A DNA stretch of 64,000 nt, from positions 1,364,001-1,428,000 of the forward strand of contig NC_059478.1 in assembly GCF_018139145.2 (NCBI RefSeq), read 5' to 3'. Below are positions 24,776 through 38,400 of this stretch, one piece after another. This stretch comes from Gymnogyps californianus. Its lineage: Eukaryota > Chordata > Aves > Accipitriformes > Cathartidae. The notes below the pieces were generated by a model that was given only the letters and a program-made list of their open reading frames with translations, did not search any database and was not told the DNA's origin. Position numbers and translations under genes: made by a program. How positions within the stretch are numbered: position 1 is the stretch's first letter; every line of letters begins with the position of its first letter.

Positions 24776-27700
24776 AACTGGCTTACAGTTCTAATAATGT
24801 AATTGGATATCTGGTGAAGACTTTCTGCATTTAATCAGTTTAATTCTCTGTTTTAAAATGTTAAATATAAACAATGGAACATTCAGTCAGTTTTCTAGAA
24901 AAGATTGGTTTGTGTCATTTTAGAAATTTGGTACATTTTCTTTATATTTATTGAATGACAACTATCAGTGAAACAGTTAACCGCAGCTGAAATACACTTA
25001 AGGTGTCCTCCCAGATTGAGTCACTATATAGCTGTGGCAAAACATTTTTAGAGAGGGACACATTTTGTCAATGGTGTTATGTCATTTATTGTTATAGATA
25101 AAACAGTCATGAGCAGCACAGGAATGATCCAAAACTTACTGAAACTCAGGATCTTTCAGACTTCATTGATGTCAGTTGATCTGTTAAGTCTTAAAACTAC
25201 AATATATTCAAAATCTTGAATACCTTGAGCTTGGTGGTCCATGTGATTCAATGTAGAACTCAATCTACTTTTTTTTTTTTGTCAGCAAATGCAGCCAGTG
25301 AATGTCATAAAACATTTATTGCTAAATTAGCTATTGATATTTTTCCTAAAAAGCATAATTAATTGTAATTGATTGATGTGTTGTAAATCAATGCATAGGC
25401 AGATATTGTTAAATGAAGAAAAAAATAACCGTGATTTAAAGGCTGTTACTTAATTGGGAAAAAAAGGCAAAAGCCCTTGAAGCCATAAACTACATTTGTT
25501 CATAATGTCTATTACCTCTTCAATGTATTTCTTATTCAAGAAGAGAAAATTAGTTTACCAGTCCTTGAACTGATTTTGTTCCCTGTAGGTTCCTGTACAT
25601 GTGTAGGTGAATTGACTTAACTGGTTCTTAGCCTGAAAATCCAGATTGCTGCAAGGTTATGACTACAGACCAAGATTAACTGTGGACCTTTTATTTCTGT
25701 AACACTCTTGGTCCAGCAATCAGGCACCAATCCCTGGTCTATCAAGGAGAAAAAAAATTGTGAATATTCTCACATTTAGACCAGGTCTAAATAAGCAAGC
25801 AATTAAAAATTCAGTTTGAACAGAGCTGACAACTAAAATTCTTTCCTCTGGATGTTTGTCTCCAGTGGAATATACAGGAAACCAATAAATAAATGTACTA
25901 TTTAACAAGGGGGACACCACATTTTGAGAGAGAGAGTTCTAGAGTATGCAGTCATTTTACTTAAGGCTTCTAAGTACAGAAGGTAGTCAAGGAAGCCCTG
26001 AGATCATCAAGCAAGTCTCTACTTGAGCTGTTACTGTCCTTTTCTCTTTTGCGATCCAGGCTTTTCCTGATGATATTGTCTTTTGTTAATAACCCTTAAG
26101 TGTCTGCAGATGGTATGTTATTTGTAGTCCTTCTGTTCTTTTCTCACTTTGTTTTCCATAAATCCCCCATTAGATTAAACCAATGTAATTATACGATAAA
26201 CTACCGAATAACCTTTTCTACATTATTCACACACTTTTATAGAACAGATCTGTTTCTGCCACATCCAGTACCTCTCTGGAAGTTACTAGGAGGAGGCTAA
26301 GTTTATATTACTGCCATTAAAGGACAGTGGGGGGTTAAAAAAAGAGTATAAGGAGAACAAGATAAAAGCAAGAACAAAAGAAAACGCTTCATGGCAGACA
26401 GCACACTGTTTTGGTATTTTAAGAGGCTAGCCTGGAGGTCCTATTTCAATGTAGTGACTGTAGTGCAATTCCCAGCAATATCTTTTAGGTCAGATATTCC
26501 AGACACAGAAAATAGGACAGGCTTTGCAGATCACAAAGTGTCAGGTAGGACAGTTGTTTCTCTGAGTGACTTCTCCTGCAGGCGAGAAAACCCGAAGAAA
26601 ATAAAATCCCACAACTTAGTACAGGTTAGCAAGAAGTGACTCTAGTGAATACCAATGACACTTCTGCATTATTATTTCAAAGCACATGTAAAATTCCACT
26701 CCAGGAAGAATACTGCAGAAGTCCTGGTGCATGCAAACAGTGCTGTCTGTGATTGCTTGCACTGAACATTGAGTTAGAGGAGCAGGAATGAAACAAGCTG
26801 AGGAGTGAAAGTAACTCACTGGAAAAATGAAAGCTACTACTCCTGGTAGTTTAATTGTACTGTGTTTGCTTCAGAAACTAAAATATCTCTTGCCTGCAGC
26901 ACAATCACTGAAGATATCTAAATTCCTGCCAGAATAGCTCAGACATTACAGTCTGCAGGTTTGGTACCTAAATCTAGAAAGATCTGCCTACGGTTTAATT
27001 GATTATTCTGACTCATCAATATAATACAGCTTGACTGCCTCAGCACAAAGGAGAAAACAATATAAACAACCTCAGTACTGAAGATGAGAGGTGATAAAAG
27101 CAGCGATATAAAAGATCATGTTTCCTAACTGATCTGAGGAGGAGGAAAGGAATGTAAGCTCACTGATTTTGGATGGAATTTGATGATCCAATGATATGCA
27201 CAGGATGCCCTTGTGCCCTTAACACCTTGTCCATGCTTCTTCTTCTGCATATGAAATTAACAGAGTGATATAAAATTCTGCATATGTTGCTCATCATTGC
27301 AATATAAAAGTTTTTTCCAATAGTGCGACAGTTTGGGTCACTGCCAAGCCTTTATAATTAATATTTTGATATGTTTTCCTGGTTTTCAGGACTTACATGG
27401 TACAGATCTTCTGTACTGGCCCTTTCATCCGTTATGCACACTTGAAAAAAATATAATTTAGAGTTGGAAAATGTTATACTTGAAAACTGATTATTGGCAA
27501 AAAGGGAAAACAATCCTGGATATAAATCTAAGAATTTACTGTTTGTTCAAGCAATGTTTTAACAGTCAAGTTAAATTGACAGTCCCTCTGTGACTTAAAG
27601 TTTCAGCCTTCCTCAAGCAGAACGGATAGAATGAGATAGGTTGTGAAAAGCCATCAGCATCCTGAGATCTTTGCTGCAAGGATATTCACGGTAGGGTTCC

Positions 27701-28404
27701 TTTCCTTTTCAGTCTTGAGTGGGCTTGGAGTTATTCTGGTGCAAGTCTTTCTCCCAGTCTGCTTCCTGGTACCCAGCTGAAGCTTGAAAGTTGGACATTG
27801 GCCTCCCCCAGGCTCAGCTGGGGAGTTGTGACAGTTGTGATAGTCAACGCAGTGACTCCATGATTTTGTCACTATGGTCATACATGTATATTCATATATT
27901 CATAGAGACAAAATGTGTTAGGTAATAAGCACTTTATCACTAGAAAATTGTTACAGCAAGCAAAAACCAGAAGAGGTCAAGGTATGCCAAAAAAATTCTG
28001 AGACTGTCAGGTTAGTACAAAGATTAATGATAGCAGTAATAGCAAAAGTCATATTTACTGAGCTACAAAGAAAACGTATGAAATTCATACTTCTTTTTGT
28101 AATTTTTTTCATGAAAAATCATGAACGGGGAAAGAAGAAATAAAGTATAAGTTATTTATCTAGTCCATAAGATAATTCTAGAGATTCATTATTCAGATAT
28201 GTTAGGCAGGATATAAATGAATATTTAAAATGGCTGTGTTTAAGATGTCTCAGATTACAAATGACTGACAGCCATATGTTTTAAAACTATAGGATGATCA
28301 TGGGGATTAGGTTTTGTATGAGGACAAGTATTCAGAATTTAATGAGAATAAATTAAGTCACAATTTACAGTTGATGTGAAGATATCATGAAGCTAGATAT
28401 TGTT
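24776..28404. other. AT-rich non-coding stretch
   Basis: No gene, RNA gene or clear transposon is seen. Confidence 0.5.
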
Positions 28405-29611
28405 TTAGAGGGGAAGTCAAAGCAGCTTTTCTGGATTTTAGTAAGGCTTTTGATACTGTCCTTCACAGCATCCTTCTGGACAAGTTGTCCAACTGTGAGA
28501 TGAGAGGGTTCACAGTGTGCTGGGTGAAGAACTGAACAGCAGGGCTCAAAGGGTTGCAGTGAATGGGGCTACATCTGGCTGGTGACTGGTCACCAGCGGT
28601 GTTCCTCAGGGCTCAATCCTAGGGCCAGTTCTGTTCAATATATTTATCAATGATCTGGATGCAGGAGTTGAATGCACCATTAGCGAGTTTGCTGATACCA
28701 AACTGGGAGGTGCTGTTGACTCTCTTGAGGGACCAGAGGCCTTGCAGGGGGATCCAGATAGACTGGAGCACTGGGCAATCATTAGTGGCATGAAATTTAA
28801 CAAGACCAAATGCCAGATTCTGCACCTGGGATGGAGTAACATCAGGCACAAGTATAGGCTGGGAGAGGAGTGGCTGGAGAGCAGCCCTGCAGAAAGGGAC
28901 CTGGGCGTGCTGGTCGGCAGCAGGCTCAGCAGGAGCCAGCAGTGTGCCCTGGCAGCCAAGGGGGCAAACCGCGTCCTGGGGGGCATCAAACACAGCATGA
29001 CCAGCCGGTCAAGAGAGGGGATTGTCCCGCTGTCTTCAGCGTTGGTGCGGCCTCACCTTCAGCGCTGTGCGCAGTTCTGGGCCCCACCATTTAAGAAGGC
29101 TGTGAAGGTCCTTGAATGTGTCCAGAGGAGGGCAACAAAGCTGGTGAGAGGGCTGGAAGGCATGTCCTGGGAGGAGCGGCTGAGGACTTAGGGCTTGTCT
29201 AGTTTGGAGCAAGGGAGGCTGAGGGGCAACCTCATTGCTCTCTGCAGCTTCCTGAGGAGGGGACGTGGAGAGGGAGGTGCTGATCTCTTCTCCCTGGGAT
29301 CCAGGGACAGGACGTGTGGGAATGGCTCAAAGCTGCACCAGGGGAGGTTCAGACTGGACATTAGGAAGCATTTCTTTACCAAGAGGGTGGTCAAACCCTG
29401 GAACAGGCTTCCTAGAGAGGTGGTCGATACCCTAAGCCTGTCAGTGTTTAAGAGGTATTCAGAAAATGCCCTTAATAACATGCTTTAACTTGGTCAGCCC
29501 TGAAGTGGTCAGGCAGGTGGACTAGATGACTGTTGTAGGTCCCTTCTGACTGAAATAGTCTATTCTATTCTATTCTATTCTATTCTATTCTGTTCTGTTC
29601 TGTTCTATTCA
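28405..29611 (+). mobile_element. CR1 LINE, 5'-truncated, with ATTCT tail
   Basis: This 1.2-kb fragment starts inside the reverse transcriptase (AAFLDFSKAFDTVLHS, about 28422-28470), includes a region near 28690 where the FADDTK motif is expected but reads FADTK, and continues in one open frame from 28742 to 29191 with the usual CR1 blocks [13 protein letters not shown] and [16 protein letters not shown] second frame (29195-29488) carries the C-terminal FRLDIRKHFFTKRVVKPWNR. Stops and frame changes make it non-coding. The tail at about 29560-29611 is a pentanucleotide ATTCT/GTTCT run of about ten units. It belongs to a different CR1 lineage from the copy at 10126. Confidence 0.9.
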
Positions 29612-29734
29612 AATGCATTACATTGTTTTGTATGAGGAGTCCTATTTCCATGCATTTGAAAACTGCAAAGTGAAGACTCAAATAAAGTATAAGGAAACAA
29701 AAGTATGGAAGACCTATGTTAAAGGGGGGCAAGA

Positions 29735-30582
29735 TGTGGTTTTACTGGGTGTGGGTGGCAAGGTTTTGACAGTGGGAAGCTGTAGGGGGGCTTCCATGAG
29801 GAGGGGCCAGAAGCTGCCCCGTGCCAGACACAGCTGGTCCCAGCCATCTTCGCAACAGCCCCACTACAAGACATCTGAGCCCATCAGCAACACTGGTAGC
29901 ACCTCAGGGAAAACATATTTAAGAAAGGACAAAACATTGCACAGCACTGAGGAGTGAGGAAAAAAGCGTGAGAAAGAGCTCTGCAGACACCAAGGTCAGA
30001 GGAGGAGGAGGGGGAGGAGATGGTCCAGGTGCCAGAGCAGAGATTCCCCTGCAGCCCATGGAGAAGACCATGATGGAGCTGATATCCACACCGCAGTCCA
30101 TGCAGGACCCCACATCAGAGCAGGCGGATATGCCCTGAAGGAAACTGCAGCCTGTGGAGAGCCCACACAGGAGCAGGCTTATCCTGAAGGAAGCTGCAGC
30201 CCATGGGAAGCTGGAGCAGGGGAAAAATGTGAGGAGGAAAGTTTGGCAGAGAGGAACTGTTATGGACTGACCACAACCCCCATTCCCCATCCCCCTGTGC
30301 TGCTCAGAGCAGGGAGGGATGTAGAGGAGCTGGGAATGAAGGAGTGAAGTCGAGGCTGAGCAACAGGGGGGAGAGAAAAATTTGTTTTAATTTGTCTTTG
30401 TTTCTCAATATCCAAACCTAATATAAGTGTCAATAGTTTCAATTAATTTTTCCCAAGTTGCATCTGTTTTGCCCATGACAGTAATTGGTAAGCGATCTCC
30501 CTGTCTTCATCTCAACCCATGAGCTTTTTCATCTTATTTTCTCCCCCTGTCCTGTTGAGGAAAGGGGAGTGGCAGAGAATTG
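29735..30582 (+). mobile_element. ERVK-like LTR, 3'-truncated
   Basis: The segment starts TGTGGTTTTACTGGGTGTGG and contains the features of avian ERVK-type LTRs: several imperfect GCAGCCCATGGAGA/GCTGCAGCC modules (30040-30215), the block CTGTTATGGACTGACC (about 30258), a T-rich region and a terminal block ending near GTCCTGTTGAGGAAAGGGGAG. The last 50 or so bases expected before the ...CACAACA end are missing and no target duplication is seen. The 3' part is homologous to the reverse complement of the LTR fragment in each macrosatellite unit (for example 45023-45340). Confidence 0.75.
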
Positions 30583-33500
30583 TCAGGGAAAAAAGTGATT
30601 AGAGATAGCAATATAAGTGTGTTATTTGGAGCACAAAAAGACCTTTTTAAAATGGAAGAATATAGCAAATAATTCACCAGTTTTCATGGGGCTTGGAGAG
30701 CTTTTCATTAAAAAACAGTATTAACGATACGAGTGCCCTGGAACATGATTTGAAAACAATTTTACCATAATGTTATCAACAAAAACAAATTTAAATATTC
30801 CCATTAAAATGGACACCAGTCACAGTCTGACTGGCAAAGGCACCAAGAGGCTGGGGGACAGTCAGATTGCAGCTTTTAGGAACGATTGGGAATGCCGGGA
30901 ATACAATGCAGCCGGCTGCATCCTGCTGGTGGCAGCAGCACAGGAGCAGGCGGTGCAGCCAAAAGGATTGTCTAATTACAAAGGTTAGATTATTTATTGT
31001 AAATCTAGTAAATAAAGAGCGAATGAACAGCAAAATACTGATGGAATATAATGGGTAGAGCAACATTCCAAACTAGGTAGCCAAAAAATACGAGAAATGG
31101 TAAACAAATTAAGTCTTAGAGGAATGGTAGGAATAGGAATAATAAAAACAGGTCTGGCTTTTATCCACTACATTATATCTACGACAGGTAAGTCCTCCTA
31201 CCCACTGACTAACAGCTACTATGGTATCCTCTTACAGGAAAGTTTGAGCAGTTTAGCATCATTATCATAATAACTTGCAACATGATGGGCATTCTTTTTA
31301 AGAATTAGACCTTTTTATTACTTCACATTTGTGAACTTACTTTTCTTTCCTGTGATACACTCATTACTGTTTCAGAAAGGATAAAAACAGCATTCAGAAA
31401 GTCCCATATACAGTGTTTTTTAGCTCTGCTTCTCATTTCAAAAATCTAGGTTCAATTTATATTAGGTAAGATTTTGGAAAAAAAGTTATGTCATTGTCTT
31501 CTACAGTGGCTTATGCTGGAGAAAAGAAAAAGGAAAAATAAAACAAACTAAATCTTTCCTGGAATGTTTTTTTTTTTCCATTTTCTGCAAATTGCTGAAT
31601 AAAGGACTCATTGATCCAGAATCATATCCATATTTTTGTGTTAAATAATCTCAGTGAACCTTTCTTCTATAAATTTCACTAATTATTGTATTGTCCTGGG
31701 TATTTTGTTGGTATCCAAGGCACCTATGATAATGAAATCCAAAATGTATTCAAATATTATTTCCTTTTTATTGGTTCTAGAACTTGTGTGCTGTAGTTTC
31801 ATTGGATGCTTCCTATTTCTTTCATTATAAGAAATACTGAAAAATGGGTCCCTTTTGACCTTTTATTTGAGATTTGAGATTTTTTTAATGTCTTCATCAT
31901 AGTCTTCTTGATATCTTTTCCAAGCAGAAGAATCTCAGTTTATTTAATGTATCCATTTGCAGAATGAAATAGATTAAATTTTATACTTGCAGTCATATTT
32001 GTTCCTCTTCTACATTCATTATTTTTAGTTCTTTTATGATGCTGTGGTTTTACACAGTGGTACAGTGGTATCTTCTGTCTTGTTCTCTATTCTTTTCCTA
32101 ATTTTTAACATAATACTTGCTTTCTGAACCACCACTAAGCACTAGAACCGATATTTTCATATAATTATTCGCAATGATTTCAAGAGCACTTTTCTGAGTG
32201 CTGACACTAGTTTAGAACCTACCATGTGCACAGGCAGAGCTGTTTTTCAACAAATACCTTATCAGCACCTGTAAGTGCTGAAGCTCATTTGCCACATTTT
32301 TGTTCAATCACACAGCATTGTAGAAGCCTTCTGAAACAATTCACTGATGTATTCATTCTTCTTTGCATTAACAAAATTTGTATCACTCAACCTTTGCCGC
32401 TTCTATTGTCCGCAGTAACTTCTGTTCTTCTGTGCGGAGGCCAATGCAAGAAGCGGATTAAACAACAGATTTCTATCGGTGAATTACCATTTCAGACCTT
32501 CTAGGACTCCTCTTTGGACACTGTAAGGTATAGTGACTTGCTCAGATGTACTTCGGCAGTTTATTCTGAAACGAAAGTTCAGCTTTAACTAAATCTTCTA
32601 TCTAGTGCTCTGTCAAGAAGGGTCCAATGTAAAAGACAAGACTTGCATATTTTGAAGCACATGTTTTTACTTTTAATACACTGCTATTTCACTATACCAA
32701 GTTTATGCATATGTATCCATTTATATTTTACATTATTATTGATAAATGAATTGTTACTGTATTTTTCCTTATCATCACAAAAGAAAAGTACTGCTATTCT
32801 GGCTGCTTTCTTTTTTTCTTTTCCAATACTACAAACAAAGGAAATTTACCCTAAAATCTGAAAGCAGACTTGGGGGTTTCATCCTATATTATCACTTTTT
32901 AAACTGATATTTCTGTCCTTGTAGAAAGTGACAGATTATAAAGTCATCTCATTGCCATTTTGCACCAGTCAGTAGCCTAGAAGTGCTGTAGTACATTTGC
33001 AAATATAGAATGAGATTACCCCAATGTTATAAACTCCTGGCTGACAGAAGTATAATAATGCCAGCTCCCGCATGGGTAACTGGACATCTGACGTTGTGCT
33101 CTGCCATCTGGACTCACTGTCGCTAGCACTGCCTGCAGCAGTGCCCTGGAGCCAGGGGCTGCACTGACTCCTCCTCCTTGCCTTCTGCATCAAAAGAAGA
33201 TCTACTACAGGAGGGAGTTGTAATGGTGCGTTAGATAACAACAGAATTAGCACAGCTACACATTGCAGTTGAAATAAGAGAATAAGTTTTTACTTTCCCT
33301 GTAATCTTTAAGAGACCATCCACATAGCAGCAGTACCTATGCAGAACCGTTCCAGTCTCTACTGCAACTTGCTGCATATTTTCAAAACACAACCACAGAC
33401 GTATTTAAAAATAGCATTTCTTGAATGGAAGATCAATTATTTTTCTTGTATTTCATATTCATTATTTTAAAACAGATGAGTTTCTAATGAGATCTTCCTT

Positions 33501-34739
33501 TTTTCTTGTCTCTCTGTCTTCATCTTGCATGATTTTACTTTTCACACCTGCTGTTTATTTGGTATTTATATTTCTCATTTTCACCTTTACACAGACTACG
33601 GTAGCATTTTTTTTCTTACTTAATAGTAGTTCATTGGCCTAGGACTTGAAGAATGTGATTGTATTCACTTTTCAGCAACATCATTAGCTATCATCTGTAT
33701 TATGTTTTCTCTTTGGTTTACTTGGATACTACTGAGTTATTTCTCTGGTACTTCGAATTTCCATTTCTGGCAGCTTTAATGCTAGCTCGTACTATTGCTC
33801 CCTATTTCCTAAGGTGAAAGTCATTAATAATTATGACAATTATTTGATCCTCTACTTGCTGTGTGTGGCAGTGACAAATTCACGAGCTGTGTGACCCGTG
33901 CTCAGGAGGCCTTCAGGGAATTTGCAGTCTTGTGAGAAGGGACCTGCCAGGGATGGAAATCTTGCACAGGAGTGCTAGATGCCTGTGCCTACCTTCTATT
34001 TATTATTTAACTGGCCCTCAGGGATCACAGCGACCTGGAACACTGCAGTGAGGGGCTGCAGACAGGGGCTGAGACCGGTCACGCAGAGGGTCCCCAGGGT
34101 GCTGATCAGGCTGCTGCTCATGGCTGGTGCTTGCAGTCTGTGCAGCAGTTCTCATTTCTGCTTCTCGATCTTCTGGGAACTTCTCCCGGGATGTTCAGAG
34201 CCAGGCTACTGCTGGGAAAGTCTGACTCCTGGTCAAGGAAAGACAAGAGTCCTTTAAGCTAACGCTAGAGAGAGAGGGGGAGGGGATGGAAAGAGAGAAC
34301 TGCCCAGTCCTGAGCACTGCTCTCAGGAGCAGAAGTTTGCAGGGCAGGTTGTACAGAAGGGCACACAAAAGGCAGCTGCAAACTACTGAAGACACTGTGG
34401 GATTGGGCAACATCGGTGGTGATATGAAACGGGGCATGGTCCCCAGCACTGCTGGAAGCAACTACCCCAGCAAATCAGAGGCTTTTATTCAGCCCAGTTT
34501 CCTGATGGAGGATGCTCTTGGATCACTACAAATGATGGGGTTGGGGGACACTACAGCCTGCAGCTGAGTGAGGTAGCAAGTCAACAAGGGTCAAAAGCAA
34601 AGAGTACAGAGTGATGAGAAGAAAGAGGAATGGGAACAATCAAATTGGGCAAAGATGCATCCACCTCAAGTGTGCTCATGTGACTGGAGTGCTGCAATGG
34701 ACAAGCTCTTCAGGAAAGACAGGCAGGGATGACAAGGAA
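30583..34739. other. AT-rich non-coding stretch
   Basis: No gene is seen. A GC-richer patch at about 33900-34600 has no supported feature. Confidence 0.5.
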
Positions 34740-35408
34740 TCAGCAATGAGGCCCTCTTGTGTGGTTGGTAAACAGCAAGCTGAACACGAGCCAGCAGCGT
34801 GCCCTGGCGAGGGCAGCAGCATTGTGGGTGGCATGAACAGGGGCAAGAACAGGAGATCAAGAGGAGCATTATTATTCCCCTCTGCTCAGCACTGTTAACA
34901 CACATCCAGATACTGCACCCAGTTTTAGGCCCCCCAGTACAGCAAAGGCATTGACAAACTGGAATGAGGTCCACGAGGCCCGCAGGGTGGTCAGGGCTGG
35001 AGCACCTGCCCTTGGAAGAGAGGTCACAGGAGGGGGGCTTGGTCACCTTGGGGCAGGGAGGGCTTCAGGAGGACCCACAGCAACTGCCCTGCCTGCGGGG
35101 AGGGGACGGGGAAGATGGAACCAGGCTCTTCACAGAGGTACATGGAGGGAGGATGGGACACGATGGGCAAAATTTGAAACGGAAGAGGTTTAGATTGGAT
35201 GTAAGGAGAAACTTTTTCTCTGTGAGGACAGTGGATCAATGGAAGAGGCTGCCCAGTGAGATTGTGCCATCTCCATCCTCAGAGGTTTTCAAGCTCCAGC
35301 TGGGTCAAGCCCTGAGCAACCTGGTCTGACCCCAGTGCTGTGAGCAGAGGTTGGACAGAGACCTCCTGAGGCCACTTCCAGCCCGAATTATCCTATGAGT
35401 CTGTGACA
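34740..35408 (+). mobile_element. CR1 LINE 3' fragment
   Basis: From about 34740 the sequence follows the C-terminal part of a CR1 protein with many indels (ASRACPG-like start around 34780, HIQILHPVLGPP-like segment around 34900). It ends with an open C-terminus containing FRLDVRRNFFSVRTVDQWKR (about 35190-35250) and a stop at 35327-35329. The 3' end reads CCTATGAGTCTGTGAC at about 35392-35407, a degraded octamer tail. It is an old copy. Confidence 0.8.
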
Positions 35409-38400
35409 TCTTTCATCTTAAAGCACACTGCAGCTATTAGAGAAATCTTACCACACCCCTATAGACAAGAAAAAGAAAGAAAGAGAGAATGTTGAAAGTA
35501 TTAAGCATAATGTATTTCAGTTTCAAGCAGAGATGTCTTTTTCCAGCTGATAAGAGATGGGTAAGGATAAAGACATACACACACACACACACACTAATTC
35601 CTTCTGGAAGGAAACTAGAAATTACAGATGTAGAAAATAAATTACTTTTTTAGCAAATCATTCATCAGCAGGAAGCCCAGAATACCAAGTTTTGGTATTA
35701 TAAAACAAATTTGTAAATTTGTTCATCAAATTAAACATCATGCCTAGTTTGATTTTTTGGCTCTGATAAATTTTGAACATGATGTTGAATATTGTTTTCT
35801 ATTTTCTGAACATTTCTGTCCCTGTTATAAATAAACCAACACAAGAAAAAGAGTCCAGGACATGAAAGATTATTCCCATCTCACCCACTCTCACCAGGAG
35901 CATTTTTTGATAAATTAATTTCCTTGAGCCAACAAAACTTTGCCCCTTCCCATAAATTGTATTGGAAGTTATCTGTAATCATGGGTTATGTGTCCAGCCA
36001 GCTCTGATCTCCTTTCAAATACCGAATCCCTCAATAAAATTTATTCACATCAGACTGCTTATGTTTAATGATGACACCAATGGTGATATCATTCATCAGA
36101 ATTATTTTTCACATTGTGATAAAATCAAGATCAAAGCACTGGTGACCTGTACTTTAACAGCTTATGGAAGAGACCAAGATTTGTAAAAGTCACAATAAAC
36201 ACGTTCATACAAAATAATACAAAATACAGAATACTCATTAAATTCCTTCAAACTCTTACTGTATTGATTAGTAATCAGACTGTCAGGGATCTGATCTATT
36301 TGCTCTCCCATTTAGCATTCTTCTGACATTTACTGTAAGACGGAGGAATGTGGCTACTCCTCCAGTACTACCTTGATAGCAAATGAGGAAAGTAAGCGCA
36401 GGACCAAAGAAAGTTGGAAACTGGGAGGAGTGACAGACATATTCTGGTTTGCTCTTTTGCTCATTTAAAATAATGATAAATTATTAAACACACACACTAG
36501 CTATTCTTTTATTTATTCTTTGGACCATGGAAATAAGAAATGAGAGAGTCACACTTCCATCTTTTGTTTTCTTTGAGTGGTTACACAGCAGGTAATACTT
36601 CACAAATGCATTCAAAGACTTCACCTGAAATCATAACACAAGTGGATCTACATGGGTGAAGAATTGTTAATGTAAGCTAGTATCTATTTTATGTAAAACA
36701 GGCAGGTACTGGCTTCTGTTTCTGTCTTAACAGAATAGAAGAGTATGATAGCATTCATATTCGTTATGAATGACAGTTTAGGGAATATAAAGACATAGAA
36801 AGCAATTGTTCTTCAGATAAAGCATTTTTCCCTCGCACTGCATTTCTCAGTGTGGTGACCAGAGGGATGCATCTGGTTCTGTGCAGCATACAATACCGAA
36901 CAGTTTAACTGTACATTTTCTTCTCTGTCAGGTCAGATATTTTTGCCCCAGCAAGGATGAGGCATAAAGGAAAAGCAGTGGGATTTCAGGTAACAGAGCA
37001 CCCTCTCAATTGCACTATTCACTTTAAACAAGCACACCAATTGATGCAAAAGAACTGGCTAAGACCAATGAGTCATGCACTCCTGGGTATGGCATGAAAT
37101 TGTTCTATCGGTATCAGAGACCGGAGTGTTCTCTCTGTACTGTACATGTAAAAGTACATTAAATTGGGACTATTGTACTGTGACATTTCTATTCTAGACA
37201 ATTGCAAGTTAAATCAATGCACATTTTATCATGTCTTTGAATGTCTAGAAATAGTTTGCTGCACAGTACCTTGTCAAACACTTAGACTGCGGTAAAAAAA
37301 AAATTGTCCGCTTCAGAAACAATGATGTCGTTCGTATACTACTCCCGCTCCAGCATGAGAGTAATGTAGTAACCCTCTTCAAGTCCTAGCAGCAAACAGA
37401 AAAGTGAAGTAAAGCTCTTCCCAGTCCTTAACTGTCACTGAATCACACATGGCCTAGAAGGAGGTCTGCAGAAGACAGCATGAACTTCTGACAGCAGAAC
37501 TGGATTCAAAATCTGAGTGGAATGAACAGGCATCTTGGACTTCACCATCCATTCATCTCAGTAAAATGCAGAAGCAGGGCAGCACTGAATTCCTTATCCT
37601 CATCTCTACTAAGGCCTTAATCAGAATGAAAAATACAACAAAGAAAATAAAATCATGTTTCTCAAGTAAAGCCAAAACACTGAAATTACAGACAATGCCA
37701 AGCCCAAGATACCTGCAAAATGTGCAGTTTATGGTAGTTCTTACATTAATGCGTTTTCTGTCAGAATTTAAAAACACTATCTAAACACATACCTAAAATC
37801 TAACCCATAACAGCTAAATGACAGTGACAAGTTTGGAAGTAGGCTGTAAAAAAGAAAAATAACTGACTGACTAGCTGTCTGACTAACAATAATCATGTAG
37901 GTAACCCAGGATTAAATAGAACCGGCTCTTGTTTTCCAATTTAACATTTCTTCGCCTATTTGATATCGTAGGAGTAAATATAGCTTTTAGAAGTCAAATA
38001 CAACTCATTTATCAATGTATTCTTAGCACTTTAAGAATCATTAATGGTAATTTTCTAGTTTTATGTTGCCAGTGTTTAATAGACAGCTATTAGAAAATCA
38101 GTGCATAATGATACTACTAAAGTATTAGCTGTTCTAATAGCAACAGACACTGGAGAGAAAGATTCATCAGAATTTGTTCACATGTAGCAATTAGCTATGA
38201 AAGTTGTTAGTGAAATAGCCAGATTCTTTTTCTTTTCAAATAAATGGAAATAATATTTTGGGAGGAATATATTTGCTTTTTGAAACTACAGACATTCTCA
38301 CATAATCCATAATGGTGGGAAATTCATATAAATGTGAATTAATTGTAGTTAGAGACTACAACAAAGCATCCAAAGCTCTTAGATGCTCCTTCAATATTAA

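Noticed and set aside
31141..31190. Donor-like ACGACAG/gtaagt on the plus strand
   Set aside because: The only nearby acceptor lacks a pyrimidine tract, and surrounding DNA is AT-rich without coding character.
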